Source: Nepenthes gracilis (taxonomy: Eukaryota; Streptophyta; Magnoliopsida; Caryophyllales; Nepenthaceae). Taken from it: a stretch of DNA of 64,000 nucleotides. Below the pieces are notes generated by a model. That model was not told the origin of the DNA. It saw only the letters and a list, made by a program, of their open reading frames with translations, and did no database searches. Position numbers and translations under genes: made by a program. Shown piece by piece: positions 39,346 through 52,238 of the stretch. Numbering within the stretch: position 1 is the stretch's first letter; every line of letters starts with the position of its first letter. Location of the stretch: NCBI GenBank assembly GCA_033239525.1, contig BSYO01000004.1, positions 18,824,037 to 18,888,036 on the forward strand, in the 5' to 3' direction.

Positions 39346-39545
39346 AAAAACGATAAGCCTTAGGAATGATTGATCATAAAACGGAAGCATATGCAGGACC
39401 AAACTAAATTTAATAGAGATTAGATAGGAAATTTAAGTGCAAACCTTGAGACTGGTCCTAAATTTCCTGAATAACTGTGAACCCTCCCTATAATCTGATT
39501 TTCTAGGTTTGCTAATATTGCGTTGCTCTCCATAATAGGATATAA

Positions 39546-40350
39546 ATGGCCAGTAGAAGAAGTACAAGAAATGGCTGGGGTGGTGCTAGTATGCCCCCTG
39601 ATCGCGAAGTAGAGTACATAAATCAATTGGGAAGGATGACAAACATAATAGAGTCCATGGAGCAATGCCATATGCCTCCGGTCCCAGCACCAGAGCCAGC
39701 TCCGATAAATCCTGTCCCAACAACTACGATAAATTCACGGCAAAGAGAGCACCAGAATTTTTAGGAGAACCGGATCCAGCCAAAGCTAATGTTTGGATAA
39801 GGAGAATGAAAAGGATTTTTACAATGATACAATGTAATGATCAGGAAAAAGTTACATTTGCAGCCTATAAATTGGAAGGAGAGGCCGATAGTTGGTGGGC
39901 TATACAAAAGAGGGTGTTTGGGGTGCCTGATGAAAAAATCACTTGGGTTTATTCGAGGAAGCATTCATGAAAAAATACTTTCTCTCCAGTCTTCAAAATC
40001 AGAAGCGGAGGGAGTTTATGTGGCTTAGACAAGGGACCCGTATGGTTGCTGAATATGATGTAAAGTTTACAGAGTTGTCTCGTTTTGCGCCTTACTTTGT
40101 AGAGGATGAATTAAGGAAGGCGAAGAAATTCCAACAATTACTAAAGGACAATATTAAAAGGCAATTAGTAATTCAAAAGCTTCAGACATATGCGGATGTT
40201 TTAGATTAGGCGTTAATATTCGAAAAAGAGTTGGAGACATAGAAGTTTTTCACGAAGAAGGCCGCTAGCCGAATAAGTTTTAGTTTCGGATCAAAAGTGG
40301 GGTCCTCAGGTGCATCTAAGAAGGCAAAAACAGAGTTAAGGAGAAGAATA
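39546..40350 (+). pseudogene. Gag of chromovirus T, broken
   Basis: Starts at ATG 39546 (MASRRSTRNG). Frame breaks occur near 39700 and 39950. Recognisable gag text: PEFLGEPDPAKANVWIRRMK, then AYKLEGEADSWW, then FLSSLQNQKRREFMWLRQG and MVAEYDVKFTELSRFAPYFV. This is the retrotransposon gag domain that forms the capsid. A stop occurs at about 40207 (LD-stop-ALIFEKELE). Typical gag length is spanned, but at least two frameshifts make it non-functional. Confidence 0.85.
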
Positions 40351-40367
40351 TTGTTGAAGCCCAATCA

Positions 40368-41000
40368 ATGACGAACTCTCAAACATTTGTTACTAATTGC
40401 GCTCATTGTGGGAAAAACCAAGCTAGGAGACCCTGTTTTAAGGTGACCGGGGTATATTTCAACTGTGGCCAACAGGGTCACATGATTAAAGATTGTCCAT
40501 TACCCAGGAGAGTTGAAGTAAAGAAGCCAACGGTTGCAGCTAAGGCTTTTGCAATGACGGTACAGGATCCTAAAACATCTCCAAATGTGGTTAAAAGTAC
40601 CCTCCTTATCTGTGAAATTCCAACCTCTGTATTATTTGATTCTAGGTCTACACACTCTTTTATTTTCCCATAATTTATATGTTATATTGTATCTATCCCG
40701 AGAATCTTGAATTTTTCTTTAGTTGTATGGACCCCTACTGGGCCCTCGGTAGTGACTGACGTTGTATACCCAGAATGTATGGTTGAGGTGGATGGTAAAT
40801 GTGTGTTGGTAGATTTGGTATTACTAGATATGGGTGATTTTGATGTTATCTTAGGAATGGACTCGTTGGTAAGGTACTATGTCAGTATTGATTACTTTCA
40901 AAAGAGGGTGTGTTTCAATATCCCTGGTATTAAACCCTTCTCATTTCAGGGTATTAGGAGAAAGGAAATGCCTAGAATGATTTTTGCTTTGTATGTTAAA
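40368..41000 (+). pseudogene. Zinc knuckle and aspartic protease of T, broken
   Basis: Text CAHCGKNQARRPC precedes a zinc knuckle in which the first Cys of C-x2-C-x4-H-x4-C is Tyr (VYFNCGQQGHMIKDC; TGT to TAT). The protease site reads LFDSRSTHSF: the catalytic Asp is kept but the following Gly is Arg (GGG to AGG). The frame stops at about 40673, then continues from about 40707 with [15 protein letters not shown], the flap and second half of the protease. Confidence 0.8.
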
Positions 41001-42430
41001 CATTTGATGAAAAGTGGATGCCAAGCTTACCTAGCGTATACCGGCACTATTGGGAGTCATAGTGTGTTGGCAAAAGATATTTTAGTGGTGTGTGATTTTG
41101 AATATGTATTTTCGAAGGAGTTGCCTGGACTACCTCCTCATAGGGAAATTAAATTTGAAATTAAGGTTATTCTCGGTATTATTCCAATTTCTAAAGCTCC
41201 TTATCGGATGATACCCACTGAATTGAAAGAACTGAAACTACAATTGCAGGAGTTGTTAGATAAGGGGTTCATTAGACCGAGCGTGTCTCCGTGGGGAGCA
41301 TCGGTGTTGTTCGTAAGGAAGAAGGACAGATCTCTATGGCTATGTGTTGACTACCGTGAACTACATAAAATCACAATTAAGAATAAATATCTGTTGTCAT
41401 GTATCGATGACCTGTTTGATCAATTACAAGGGTCTCGGGTGTTTTTAAAAGTTGATTTGAGATTTGGATATCATCAGGTGAGGATTAAGCAAGAGAATGT
41501 GGCCGAAACTTCTTTTAGAACGAGATACAATCACTATGAATTTCTCGTGATGCTCCGACAACATTTATGGATTTGATAAATAGGGTATTTAGGGTTTATC
41601 TGGATAAGTTTGTGGTGGTATTTATAGACGATATTTTGATATACTCTAAGAGCCATGAGGAGCATAAAATCCATTTGAAGATTGTACTCTAAGTGCTTAG
41701 AGAAGAAATGCTATATGCTAAACTGAAAACGAGTGAATTTTGGCTGGAGGAAGTAATATTTTTGAGACATGTGATTTTCAATGGAGGTATTGCTATAGAT
41801 CCAAAGAAAGTAGAGACAGTTACAAATTAGAGTCAGCCTATGTCTGTTCTGAAGTCCTGAGTTTTATTGGCATGGCCAGTTGTTATAGGCGTTTCGTGGA
41901 GAATGTTTCTCAAAATGCCATGCCTCTGACTCAGTTGACGAAGAAAGAGACTAAGTTTGACAAATGGAATAGTGTGACCGGAGTTTTCAAAAGTTAAAGG
42001 ATAGCTTAACGACAGCTCCAGTGCTGACTATTTCGGACAGCTCTGGTGTTTTTGAGGTATATTATGATACTTCTAAGGCCGGCCTAGGATGTGTGTTAAT
42101 GCAAAATGGAAAGACGGTGGCTTATGGTTCTAGACAGCTGAAGACGCACGAAAAGAACTGCCCAACTCATGATCTAGAACTTGCTGCAGTTGTGTTTTGC
42201 TCTGAAATTTTGGAGACACTACATCTGCGGTGAAAAGTTTCTTATTTATTCTGATCATAAGAGTTTAAAATATCTGTTTTCACAAAAAGAGCTTAATATG
42301 AGGCATAGAAGATGAGTGAACTTTCTAAATGATTATGACTGTGAGATACAGTATAAGCTTGGGAAAGCTAATGTGGTTGCCGATACTCTGAGCCGTCAAT
42401 CAGGCTATCTGGCAAAGTTACAAATTAAAT
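41000..42430 (+). pseudogene. Reverse transcriptase and RNase H of T, broken
   Basis: RT text: [48 protein letters not shown], then after a frameshift at about 41556 [19 protein letters not shown], so the two-Asp metal site is intact. Stops follow at about 41692 and 41830. RNase H text: [14 protein letters not shown] and [11 protein letters not shown] keep the acidic residues. A stop at about 42232 (HLR-stop) and another at about 42315, where Trp TGG has become TGA, break the frame. Confidence 0.85.
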
Positions 42431-42432
42431 AA

Positions 42433-43760
42433 ATGGAAATATTAGAGTACTTGAAGCAATGTAATATTCGGCGACATGTTTGGGGCGACCGGATGATTTT
42501 GTCATACCTTCAGGTTCAGCCGGAATTGATAAATGATGTTAAAGAAAAGCAAGTGAATGACTCTTTTCGTATGGATATTATGGATGATTTGAATAAAGAC
42601 TCTAGAGTTAATTTTAATATCCGATTGGATGGAGTGTTGAGATTTAGAGAACATCTACGTGTGCCGGATGGCAAGGAGTTGAAGGAGAAAATTTTAAAGG
42701 AAGTTCACCGATCTTGGTACACAATCCATCTTGGGGTGAATAAGATGTATCAGGATTTAAAAAAAACGGTTTTGGTGGAGGAATATGAAAAGGGACGTCA
42801 TAGCTTATGTGGAAAAGTGCCTTGTGTGCCAACAAGTAAAAGCTAAAAGAAGAAATCCATCTGAGTTATTACAACCGATGCTGGTTTCGAGTTGAAAATG
42901 GGAGGATGTTACTATGGATTTTGTGTTAGGTCTACCAAGGACTCCTAGAAACCATGACGCGGTTTGGGTTATTGTTGACCAGCTGACAAAGTCAGCCCAT
43001 TTCTTGGTAATCAGGATGACTTACTCTCGTGATAAGCTCGCTCAACTATATGTGAATGAAATCGTCAAACTTCATGGTATGCCTACTTCCATTATATCCA
43101 ATAGGGATCCTTGTTTTGTTTCAAGATTTTGGGAAAGCTTCCATAAAGAATTGGGGACAGAGCTGAAGTTTAGTACTACCTATCATCCTCAGACAGACGG
43201 CAAATCAGAGCGAACAATTCAAATCCTAGAGGATATATTAAGAGCCTTGGTGTTAGACATGAGAAGGACTTAGGATAATTACTTGGCATTGGTGGAGTTC
43301 GCATATAATAATAGCTATCCGGCAAGTATAGGCATAGCTCCTTTTGAGGCGTTATATGGAAGGAAGTGTAGGTCGCCTATCCATTGGGAGAAAACCGGAG
43401 ACAAGAGAATTTTAGGCCCTAAAATCATTAAAGAAACGATAGAAAAGATAAAGCTAATATATGAGAACTTAAAGGTTGTCCAGAACAGACAGAAAAGTTA
43501 TGCTGGCCGGAGGAGATCAGAATTGAAATTTGATGTGGGTGACTTTGTATTTCTAAAAGTGTCACCATCTAAGGGGACGTCCAGATATGGGTTAGAAGGA
43601 AAGCTGAAGCCACGATTCATTGACCCTTTTGAGATTTTAGAGAGGATAGGAGAAGTGGCCTACAGGTTGGCGCAACCACCATACTTAGCAGAAGTACATG
43701 ATGTATTTCATGTATCAATGCTAAGAAAACACGTCCATGATCCTACACATATGATTTAGT
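42433..43760 (+). pseudogene. Integrase of T, broken
   Basis: The His-His part (HRSWYTIHLGVNKMY) and the Cys-Cys part (KCLVCQQVKA, after a frameshift near 42780) of the zinc-binding domain are visible. The catalytic core has TMDFVLGLP (first Asp kept), SIISNRDP, where the second catalytic Asp is Asn (GAT to AAT), and TDGKSERTIQ (Glu kept). Two tryptophans are now stops (about 42893 and 43271). The C-terminal text (GLEGKLKPRFIDPFEILERI, VFHVSMLRKHVHD) is well preserved. It would insert element cDNA if intact. Confidence 0.88.
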
Positions 43761-43960
43761 TTGAGCCCTTGGCAATTGACAAGGACTTATCTTACATTGA
43801 GGAGCCAATGCAGATTTACCGGAAGGAGCAAAGGCTACGTACAAAGACAATCTCCTTGGTGGAGGTGCTCTGGAGGAATCACTCATCTGAAAAGGCAACT
43901 TGGGAATGTGAAGAATAAATCCAGAGCAAGTATCCCCATCTGTTTACTTAAGGTTTGTAA
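43761..43960 (+). pseudogene. Chromodomain-like integrase tail of T
   Basis: After a stop at 43757 the same frame continues EPLAIDKDLSYIEEPMQIY, then VEVLWRNHSSEKATWE, the C-terminal chromodomain-like module that gives chromoviruses their name and is thought to guide insertion into heterochromatin. A stop follows CEE at about 43916. Confidence 0.75.
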
Positions 43961-43992
43961 TTTCATTTAAATTTTGAGGACAAAATTTCCTT

Positions 43993-44006
43993 AAGTAGGG
44001 GAGAGT
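43993..44006 (+). promoter_or_regulatory. Polypurine tract of T
   Basis: AAGTAGGGGAGAGT directly before the 3' LTR start TGTGAGATCC; plus-strand DNA primer site. Confidence 0.8.
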
Positions 44007-44391
44007 TGTGAGATCCCGATCCCGAAAACATAAAAATTAGGAAGTGCATGGTAATAAATTAGTAAGGCCAAAATGGTGCGATGAACTTATAAGAGCCAAA
44101 GTAGGATGAGGCAAGCTTGAAGGCCGGAGTGCCTTGTGCCCTCTTGAAGGCCGGAGCGGCTTGTGAGCTCTTGAAGGCCGAAGTGGCCTTGTGGCTACAT
44201 GAAAACCAGAGTGCATGATGAATGGAGGTTGGACTTGTGATGGCCAGAGTGGCCTTGTGGCTTCATGAAAACCAGAGTGTATGATGAATGAAGGTTGGAC
44301 TTGTGATTGCCGGAGTGGCCTTGTGGCTTTATGAAAACCGGAGTGCAAGATGAATGGAGGTTGGACTTGTGATGGCCGGAGTGGCTTTGCA

Positions 44392-46744
44392 TGTCACGAC
44401 CTAGGAACACAATATACGCAGATCAAAAATAAAATCGATAATAATGTTTTCATTAACCATAAAAAACCAATTCAGGCATGATAGTCATACATATATAGGA
44501 CTCGATATAATAAAATCTGTACAAAATCTCAACGGATATAAATTTGGACAAAAATAATACGCGACCTGCTATCTACTATCGCAAGTGAGGTATTGAATAT
44601 AGTAACAACTCATCAACACAATGCAATAACTCCAATATATCTCATACATGGATCAAGGCCCTCATCTGACTGAAGACACAATCATATCACATTCTTGAGA
44701 TCTAAAACATACCCAATATGAACATCTCTTCTCAACGATAGAGATCTGCCACATCAAATCGCATCCAAACTCATGTAAGCATAGCCAGCCACTAGTCTGA
44801 ATGGATAAAATATGAAAATGTGAGCCTAGAGCTCAATAAATATCATATATATGAAAACAGTGCATATAATCAGAGAGAAGGGATAACACAATATAACCAT
44901 GTAAAACATAAAACACAAGATCCATGAAATCCCAGAAAATCGAGGAGATATCTCGTACTAAATTATCGTCCGTATCGTACAGTTCCTCTAGGATATAATC
45001 GTAATAAATAATAATCTAATCAAATATCATAGACGATATCATATCATATGATCCGAGGTCACATAGGCCACAACCATCACCATATCTGTGTGGGATACAT
45101 ACCATCATCCGAAGCTAAATCTCATAATGCAGAAATCGAGAGAAGACCGCTGAAACTAAAATATAAATTAAAACACGTTCCGGGTTTATCACATATTTAT
45201 ATATACAAGACATTTCTATCGCCCAACTATGGGCCAATCAATGTATCTCAAAATCATCCTCCACCCAAATAAATGCAAAACTACAAAGTATGCACGAAAT
45301 TTAAGAATCAAAGATAAATAATACCAATTTGAGGAAGGGTTACCCTCGTCCGGTAACCACGGCTATATCTGCTGTGATTTAAGCCAGCAGCTCAAGACTC
45401 AACTACGATTTAAGCCAGCAGCTCAAGGCCATCCATGTACTCTGTCTCCCATAGATTAGGAACTTGCTCACTATATTTTACCACCCGCGGCTTTGAGTGC
45501 AACCTAAAGTTTTAGTTATATATTAGGACGTCCGAATATATTATTCTGTTAATTCCTCATGATAGTTCTTATTTAAATACACATGGGGTGGGTTAGCTAC
45601 TAAACGTCTCAACATTCCTTCTGGCGGAAATGGCCATATCACATACGTCCCCGTTGAAAGCGGTACCAATATCTCATACCTCGGATCACAAATAACAACC
45701 CATCGGCTCTCAGACTGCTATGGTCCCATAGTGACCCCGCCCCTACCAACATGCATGATTAAGGCAAGGTCTGGTTCATGGTTCCACAATATACGGATAC
45801 ACAAATATACATATATACCATCCAAGTGTCCGAAAACCCTCCAAATCATAAATACCCATGTAAAACCACTGCATGATCGATAAAACATACATACATGTAA
45901 ACAATAAACAAAGAGGATATATAAAAATTACACGCATGTAAATAAAATCTCCAAAACATAAGAAAATATTATCGGACACGGATTATACCAAGAATTGGCT
46001 TACGGATACTTGTCTTAACCTTTACACTCCACAGATTGAAAGAAAGAATACTCTGAAATACCCAATTAGCACGTTTCCCTCTCCTGTCGTGCCTTTCTCT
46101 CTCTACCAGCTTGCTTTCTCTCTCCTCTGTGCTATGCCGCCTCACTAGCAGCTACCGTTACTTCACCCGTGACCCGCGATCGCCTCTGCCACTTCTCGTG
46201 GCTGTTGGCCTTCCCCCAAAGAGCTTTCTCTCTCCACCCCACGCACACGGCTACCGCTCTGACCACCTCTCCACAGCTCACAACCGTGCGCACCACCGCC
46301 GCGCCACCTGTCACCGCAGCGCCGCCTGCCACCATCACTCCAATCTCCTCTTCGGTCGACCCGAAGCCCGCACCGCTGCCCTTTTCTCTATCCCGCGCGA
46401 CCCTGTCACACCGCCGAGCACTACCGCTGCAACTTCACTTTGCGTCACAACTGTTGCAGCTTCCTCTTGCGACGCACAACCTTCTCCCTTCCTCTTCCTT
46501 CCCTCTTCTTCTTCTTCTTTTTCTTCTTCTTCTTCTCCTCTGTGCCGAAACCCTCTCCACTTTTTCTTTCCTTTTCTCCTCTCTCTCTCTTTCTTTTTTC
46601 TTTCTTTTCTTTTCCTGCTTTTTCTGCCATGCCAGACAATACTTCTCCTTTTAATTAATTTCCCCCACTCCCCTTTCCAGAAACCAACCGTGGGTTTCGG
46701 GCCACGGTTTTCCCCCTTTTATATTATTATTATTATTATTATTA

Positions 46745-46812
<68 letters not shown>

Positions 46813-46875
46813 CCTCAATTATTCTAAAATTATAATTAATATTGAAATAATCTAAATGAGAATTTTGGCCTTACA
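44392..46875 (-). repeat. 3' (left) LTR of R
   Basis: 2484 bp, matching 49830-52238. Contains TTC and (ATT)n tracts near its right side (start of the LTR on the minus strand). The proline/serine/tyrosine-rich plus-strand frame at 46111-46827 is antisense to the element and driven by these tracts. Confidence 0.85.
46723..46813 (+). repeat. (ATT)n microsatellite in left R LTR
   Basis: About thirty ATT units with one interruption (TTT at about 46748). The equivalent tract in the other LTR is 52062-52155. Confidence 0.9.
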
Positions 46876-46889
46876 ACTCTCCCCCTCTT

Positions 46890-49829
46890 ATAAAAATTTC
46901 GTCCTCGAAATTTACGTACATTATTCCTCAAACAGATAAGGACATTTCCCCTAAACGTCAATCTCGAGCTCCCAAGTCACCTCTTCCACTGAGTGATTTC
47001 TCCAAAGGACTTTAACTAGTGGAATTACCTTATTCCTCAGCACCTGATTCCTTTGTTTCAAAAATCTTAGTTGAAATCCCAACATAAAATAGCTCCCCGA
47101 AATCAGTAATAATTCATACTCGATCACATGCCAATGAATAACCTATATTTCTCTCAACATACATACACAAAACACATCATAATGATTCCGCCAAACTCGG
47201 GGCAACGCCAATCATGGCCACCTCTCCAATTCGCTGCAAAACCTCAAAAGGCCCATCAAGCCTCAACCTTAATCTATCATTTGCCCCCGAAACTTGAAAC
47301 TCTTCTCTTCTTGATGCTTTCAGAAACATCTGACCACTCTTCTTGATCATCCAACCAGGCTACAAATCTAATCTCTTATTTCTCTTCATGATACTTTCAG
47401 AAACATCTGACCACTCTTCTCGATCATCCAATTAGCCTACAAATCTGATCTCTTATTTCAATCCTCAAATCAAATCTTGTAACTGATAGCTGTGAATCCA
47501 CACGCTTTCACTGCACAACTCTGATCGATCATCTGATTCCAATCACAATCAAGGGCATCAAAATTAGAATACCGTGCAATCTCCTCATCTTGATAATGTA
47601 TTGACAGGCAAACTTGGGAATGACTCCCTGATTAGCAAGCGATAAGCCAACTTCATCATCATCCAAACTGCCGCAAAATTCCTCGCTGTCCAACACATAT
47701 CAGAAATAAAATCTCGAAGGCTTCTTTACCTTGGCTTTTGCCTTTAGGCACGAGACGCATGATCAACTCGCCACTCCACTGATGGAGAATCGTCGACGTT
47801 CTTTATGAACTTTAAACCACTGTAACTCCACTATAGCTACTAACAACTTTAACTGCTCCCCGAGCTTTCATCCATCAATTGAGGCTTTGCTTCATCGCGT
47901 CCAACTTCATGACCGCTCGAACAAAAAGGACTTCATTTCTGATCTTCACAAAAACTTCTTCCGCAATTAGGAGCTTGGTTCAGAGCCCAATCCTGGTAAG
48001 GGCTATTCACCGATAACTCTACACCTTCTCCACTCAAAACGAAGACAGAAGACATTGTTGTGCAAACTCCTAATACAACTCTGATTTTGAATCGCATACG
48101 CATAGGCTGAGAATGGATCCACCTACCTACCACTTTATTGGTAAAAATCTCTTTCTACCCCGTGAGATTTCAGACCGATCTAATCAAAACTGCCACTTCA
48201 AAATCGCAGGATTCAATAAAACATTCACATAATTAATGTCCTCAAACCGGATTTCAAATTAGATTCTCTACCTAAAATCCAAATCGAATCTTACAACCGA
48301 GAGATGCGGACCCACATACTTCCGCTACACTACTCTGATTGATCACTTAATTGCGAAATATTGCCGTATCAAATTTCAATCTGGTGCTCGAATTTCCCAT
48401 ATGAACTTGCGCCGAAATTCAACACAACATCAGATCACAATTGAAATCTCAAAATTGGAATGTCTAGCAACCTCATTATCTCGTTAGCATACCGACGAGC
48501 CAACTTTTCATCCAACTACATCACCCAAATTGGTAATAAATGGGCCAACCTCGACATCCAATTCACAAATACCCAAACAGCGTCCATATTTCTAATCGAC
48601 CTTGGCAATCCCAAAGTGAAAATTGTGGAGGCTACTCATGCTCTGCTTTCTCTTATGAACATATGACACATCAAATCTAAAGACTTTTGACCCAAAACAT
48701 CACCATCATAGCCCTTAAGCAATCCATCCGCTTACATTGCCACATGATTAACTTCTTTTCCGAAAAAATTTTCTCAAACCTTTAAAATCAAATTGAATAT
48801 TAACTATCTTCATAAAAATAATATTTGTAAATTCTCAAAATAAAGACCACAACTGCTAACTCCAAGCCATAAGTGGAGTAATTCTGATCATAAACATTCA
48901 ACCGCCGAACCCATAGGAATACACTCGAATAAGCTGCATCAAAACACAACCTCAAATCTTTCTCGGAAGCATCACAACTTACCATAGATTAACTTGACAA
49001 TCAAGTATCAACCAAATCGACATTGTCGATAATCTGCCCTTCATTTTTTGAAAGCTCCCCTCACAATTACTATTTTAATAAACACCAATTGGTTCGAAGA
49101 CAAACATCCCACTGAAGCTACAATTCTCGAGGAATACTCAACAAATCACTCAACAGATTCAACCCAACCCTAGAAATCGCACATCTTCGCGACAAACAAT
49201 GGCATTTTCCAATCGGCCACCGCTTCAATCTTTTGCAAACCCACAAACATGCCATCGAAGAAACAACATGCCCAAAATAACCCTGCTTCTAACCAAACTC
49301 GCATCTACTCAATTGGGAAAACCACAAACTACCCTTTACAGCTATGGCACAGTCCTTAGACAGACCTCATGCCCAACATAAATTTTTAAAAATTCATAAC
49401 TAACCTCATCGATTTATTTTTCTCACCCCAAAGGCACTGAAGCCCCTCGACAGCAAAGCACTTGGCCACTGCCTTATCAATTTTAAGCATGGTCCTTGAA
49501 ATCGATGCCACTCTCGACACAATCTTACCAACAACCTCAATTACTGATCAGAAGATAATCCAGGCTAATCCTATCCTCTGAAAAAAGGATGGCACAGACC
49601 ATCCTTCACATAACAACCAAATTTTCATCTGGCTGCTAAATCAAATCACTGATAATGTCACTCGCGCGACCCATCGTAGACAATCAATCCACTCCACGAG
49701 TAGAATTTAGGACCCAAACTTCCATACTTCACCATAGGCTGCACCTATCATGCTAAATATTCTATCAATTACTTTTCCAAGATGACTCAAAAATACCTCT
49801 CCTTATAACCTTTTCTCTGATACTGTCTC
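46890..49829 (-). pseudogene. Decayed pol of R: RNase H and integrase traces
   Basis: On the minus strand an RNase H trace (48985 down to 48800) reads VSCDASEKDLRLCF and YSTYGLELAVVVF. An integrase core trace near 48530-48440 reads KLARRYANEIMRLLDIPI. The integrase C-terminus near 47310-47180 reads RLRLDGPFEVLQRIGEVA. All lie in different frames among stops. RT and gag are absent between the RNase H trace and the primer site, so the element is deleted as well as mutated. Confidence 0.65.
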
Positions 49830-52059
49830 TGTCACGACCTAGGGATATAATATACACAGGTCAAAAATAAAATTTATAATAATGTTTCCATCAACCGTGA
49901 AAATCTAACTCGGGTATGACAGTCATACACAAAAAGGATCCGATAAAATAAAACTCGCACAAAGTCTTATCGGATATAAATCTGGATAAATATAATACAC
50001 GACCTAATATCCACAATCGCAAGTGAGGTATTAAACATAATAACAATTTATAAACAAAATACAATAACTCCAATATATCTCATACATGGATCAAGGCCGT
50101 CATCTAGCTGAAGACACAATCTTATCACAATCTCGAGATCTAAAACATATCCAATATGAACATCTCTACTCACCGATAGAGATCTGCCGAATCAAATCAC
50201 GTCCGAACTCTTGTAAGAGTATCCATGCCACTGTCTGAAGAGATAAAATATGAAAATATGAGCCTAGAGTTTAGCAAGTATCGTATATATAAAAGTAGTA
50301 CATATAATCAGAGGGAAGGGATAATACATTACAACCGTATAAAACATAAAACACAAGGTTCGTGAAATCCCTGAAAATCGAGATGTCTCGTACTAAATCG
50401 TCGTTCGTATCAAACAGTCCCTCTAGGATATAATCATAATAAATAACGATTCGATCAAATATCATAAACGAAATCATATCATATGATCTGAGGTCACATA
50501 GGCCACAGCTATGACCACATCCGTGTGGGATACATATCATCGTTCGGATCTAAATCTCATAACGTAGAAATCGACAGAAGACCGTCGAAACTAAAACATA
50601 AATCAAAACACGTTTCGGCTTTATCACATATTTATACGTATGAGATATTCCCATCGCCCAACTGTGGGACAATCAATGTGTCTCAAAATCATCCTCCACC
50701 TAAATACATGTAGAATTACAAAGTATGCCCGAAATTGAAGAACCAAAGATAAATAATACCAATTTGAGAAAGGATTACCTCGTTCGGTAACCACGGCTAT
50801 ATCGGCTGCGATTTAAGCCAGCAGCTCAAGGCTCGGCTACGATTTAGGCCAGTAGCTCAAGGCCATCCATGTACTCTGTCTCTTATAGATTGAGAACTTG
50901 CTCACTATATTTTATCACTCGCGACTTTGGGTGCAACCTCAAAATTTAATTATATATTAGGACGTCCGAATATATTATTCTATGAATTCCTTACAATAGT
51001 TCTCAATTTAAATATACAGTGGGGTAAGTCAGCTACTAAACTTCTCAACCTTCCTTCTGGTGGAAGTGACCATATCATATACGTCCCTGTCGGGACTAAG
51101 ACTCCCCATCGGAAGTGGTACCAATATCTCATGCGTCGGATCACATATAACGACCCATCAGATCTCAGACCGCATTTGTCCCGAAGTGACCCCGCCCCCG
51201 GCGGCATGCATGATTAATGTAAGGCCTGGTTCATGGCTCCACAACATACGGATATACAAATATACATATATTTCATCGGGTGTCCGAAAACCCTCTAAAT
51301 CATAAATGTCCATGTAAAACCACCGCACGACCAGTAAAATATACATGCATGTAAACAATAAACCAAGAGGATATATAAAAATTATATGCATATAAATAAA
51401 ATCTCTGAAACATACGAAAATATTTTCGGACACAAATTAGACCAAGAATTGGCTTACGGATACTTGCCTTAACCTTTACGCTTCACAGATCGGAAGAAAG
51501 AATACTCTGAAATACCTGATCGGCATGTTTCTCTCTCCTACCATGCCTTTCTCTCTCTACTAGCTTGCTTTCTCTCTCCTCAGCGCTGCGGCGCTTCACT
51601 CGTGGGCTGCCACCACCTCTACCACTTCTTGTGGCCGTCAGCCTTCCCCCAAAGGGCTTTCTCTCTCTTCACCACACACACAGCCGACGCTTCAACCACC
51701 TCTCCACAGCCCACAACCATGCCGCTGCCCTTTTCTCTCTCCCGCGTGAGCCCATCACGCCACCAAGCACTACTGCCGTGGCTTCGCTTAGCGTCGTAAC
51801 TGTTGCAGCTTCCCCTCACGCCGCACAGCCTTCTCCCTTCCTCCTCCTTCCCTCTTCTTCTTCTTCTTCTTCTCCTCTGTTAATGAAACCCTCCCTCTCT
51901 TTCTTTCCATTTCTCCTCTCTCTCTCTCTTTTTTTTTTCTTTCTTTTCTTTTCTTTTCCTACTTCTTCTGCCACACCAGACAACCCTTCTCCTTTTAATT
52001 AATTTCTCCCACCCCCCTTTCCAGAAACCAACCGTGGGTTTCGGCCCACAATATTCTCC

Positions 52060-52158
<99 letters not shown>

Positions 52159-52238
52159 AATATATATATAAATATCCTCAATTATTCTAAAATTATAATT
52201 AATATTGAAATAATCAAAATGAGAATTCGGGCCTTACA
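49830..52238 (-). repeat. 5' (right) LTR of R
   Basis: 2409 bp. On the minus strand it carries AAG|GCAAGT (51470-51462) and an acceptor-like block ending TCTTCAG at 50235, giving a predicted leader intron of about 1.23 kb. The left LTR has the donor mutated to AAGACAAGT (about 46007). Confidence 0.85.
52062..52155 (+). repeat. (ATT)n microsatellite in right R LTR
   Basis: About thirty uninterrupted ATT units at the same LTR position as 46723-46813, so the tract predates insertion of R. Confidence 0.9.

Larger units (their letters stand above)
44392..52238 (-). mobile_element. Chromovirus 'R', minus strand, internally deleted
   Basis: LTRs 44392-46875 and 49830-52238 have plus-strand ends TGTCACGACC and GGCCTTACA. 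The minus-strand order is 5' LTR (right), Met-type primer site (AGTATCAGAG at about 49813-49822), decayed pol, polypurine tract (AAGAGGGGGAGAGT, 46876-46889) and 3' LTR (left). The flanking 5-mers are TTGCA and TTGTG, a target duplication with two transitions at best. The internal region is about 2.95 kb and lacks gag and RT. It is nested in the T 3' LTR. Confidence 0.85.

Noticed and set aside
46111..46827. 238-residue plus-strand frame ending in a long Tyr run
   Set aside because: Created by TTC and ATT microsatellites in the R LTR, antisense to R. The equivalent LTR gives a different, shorter frame (51565-52002).
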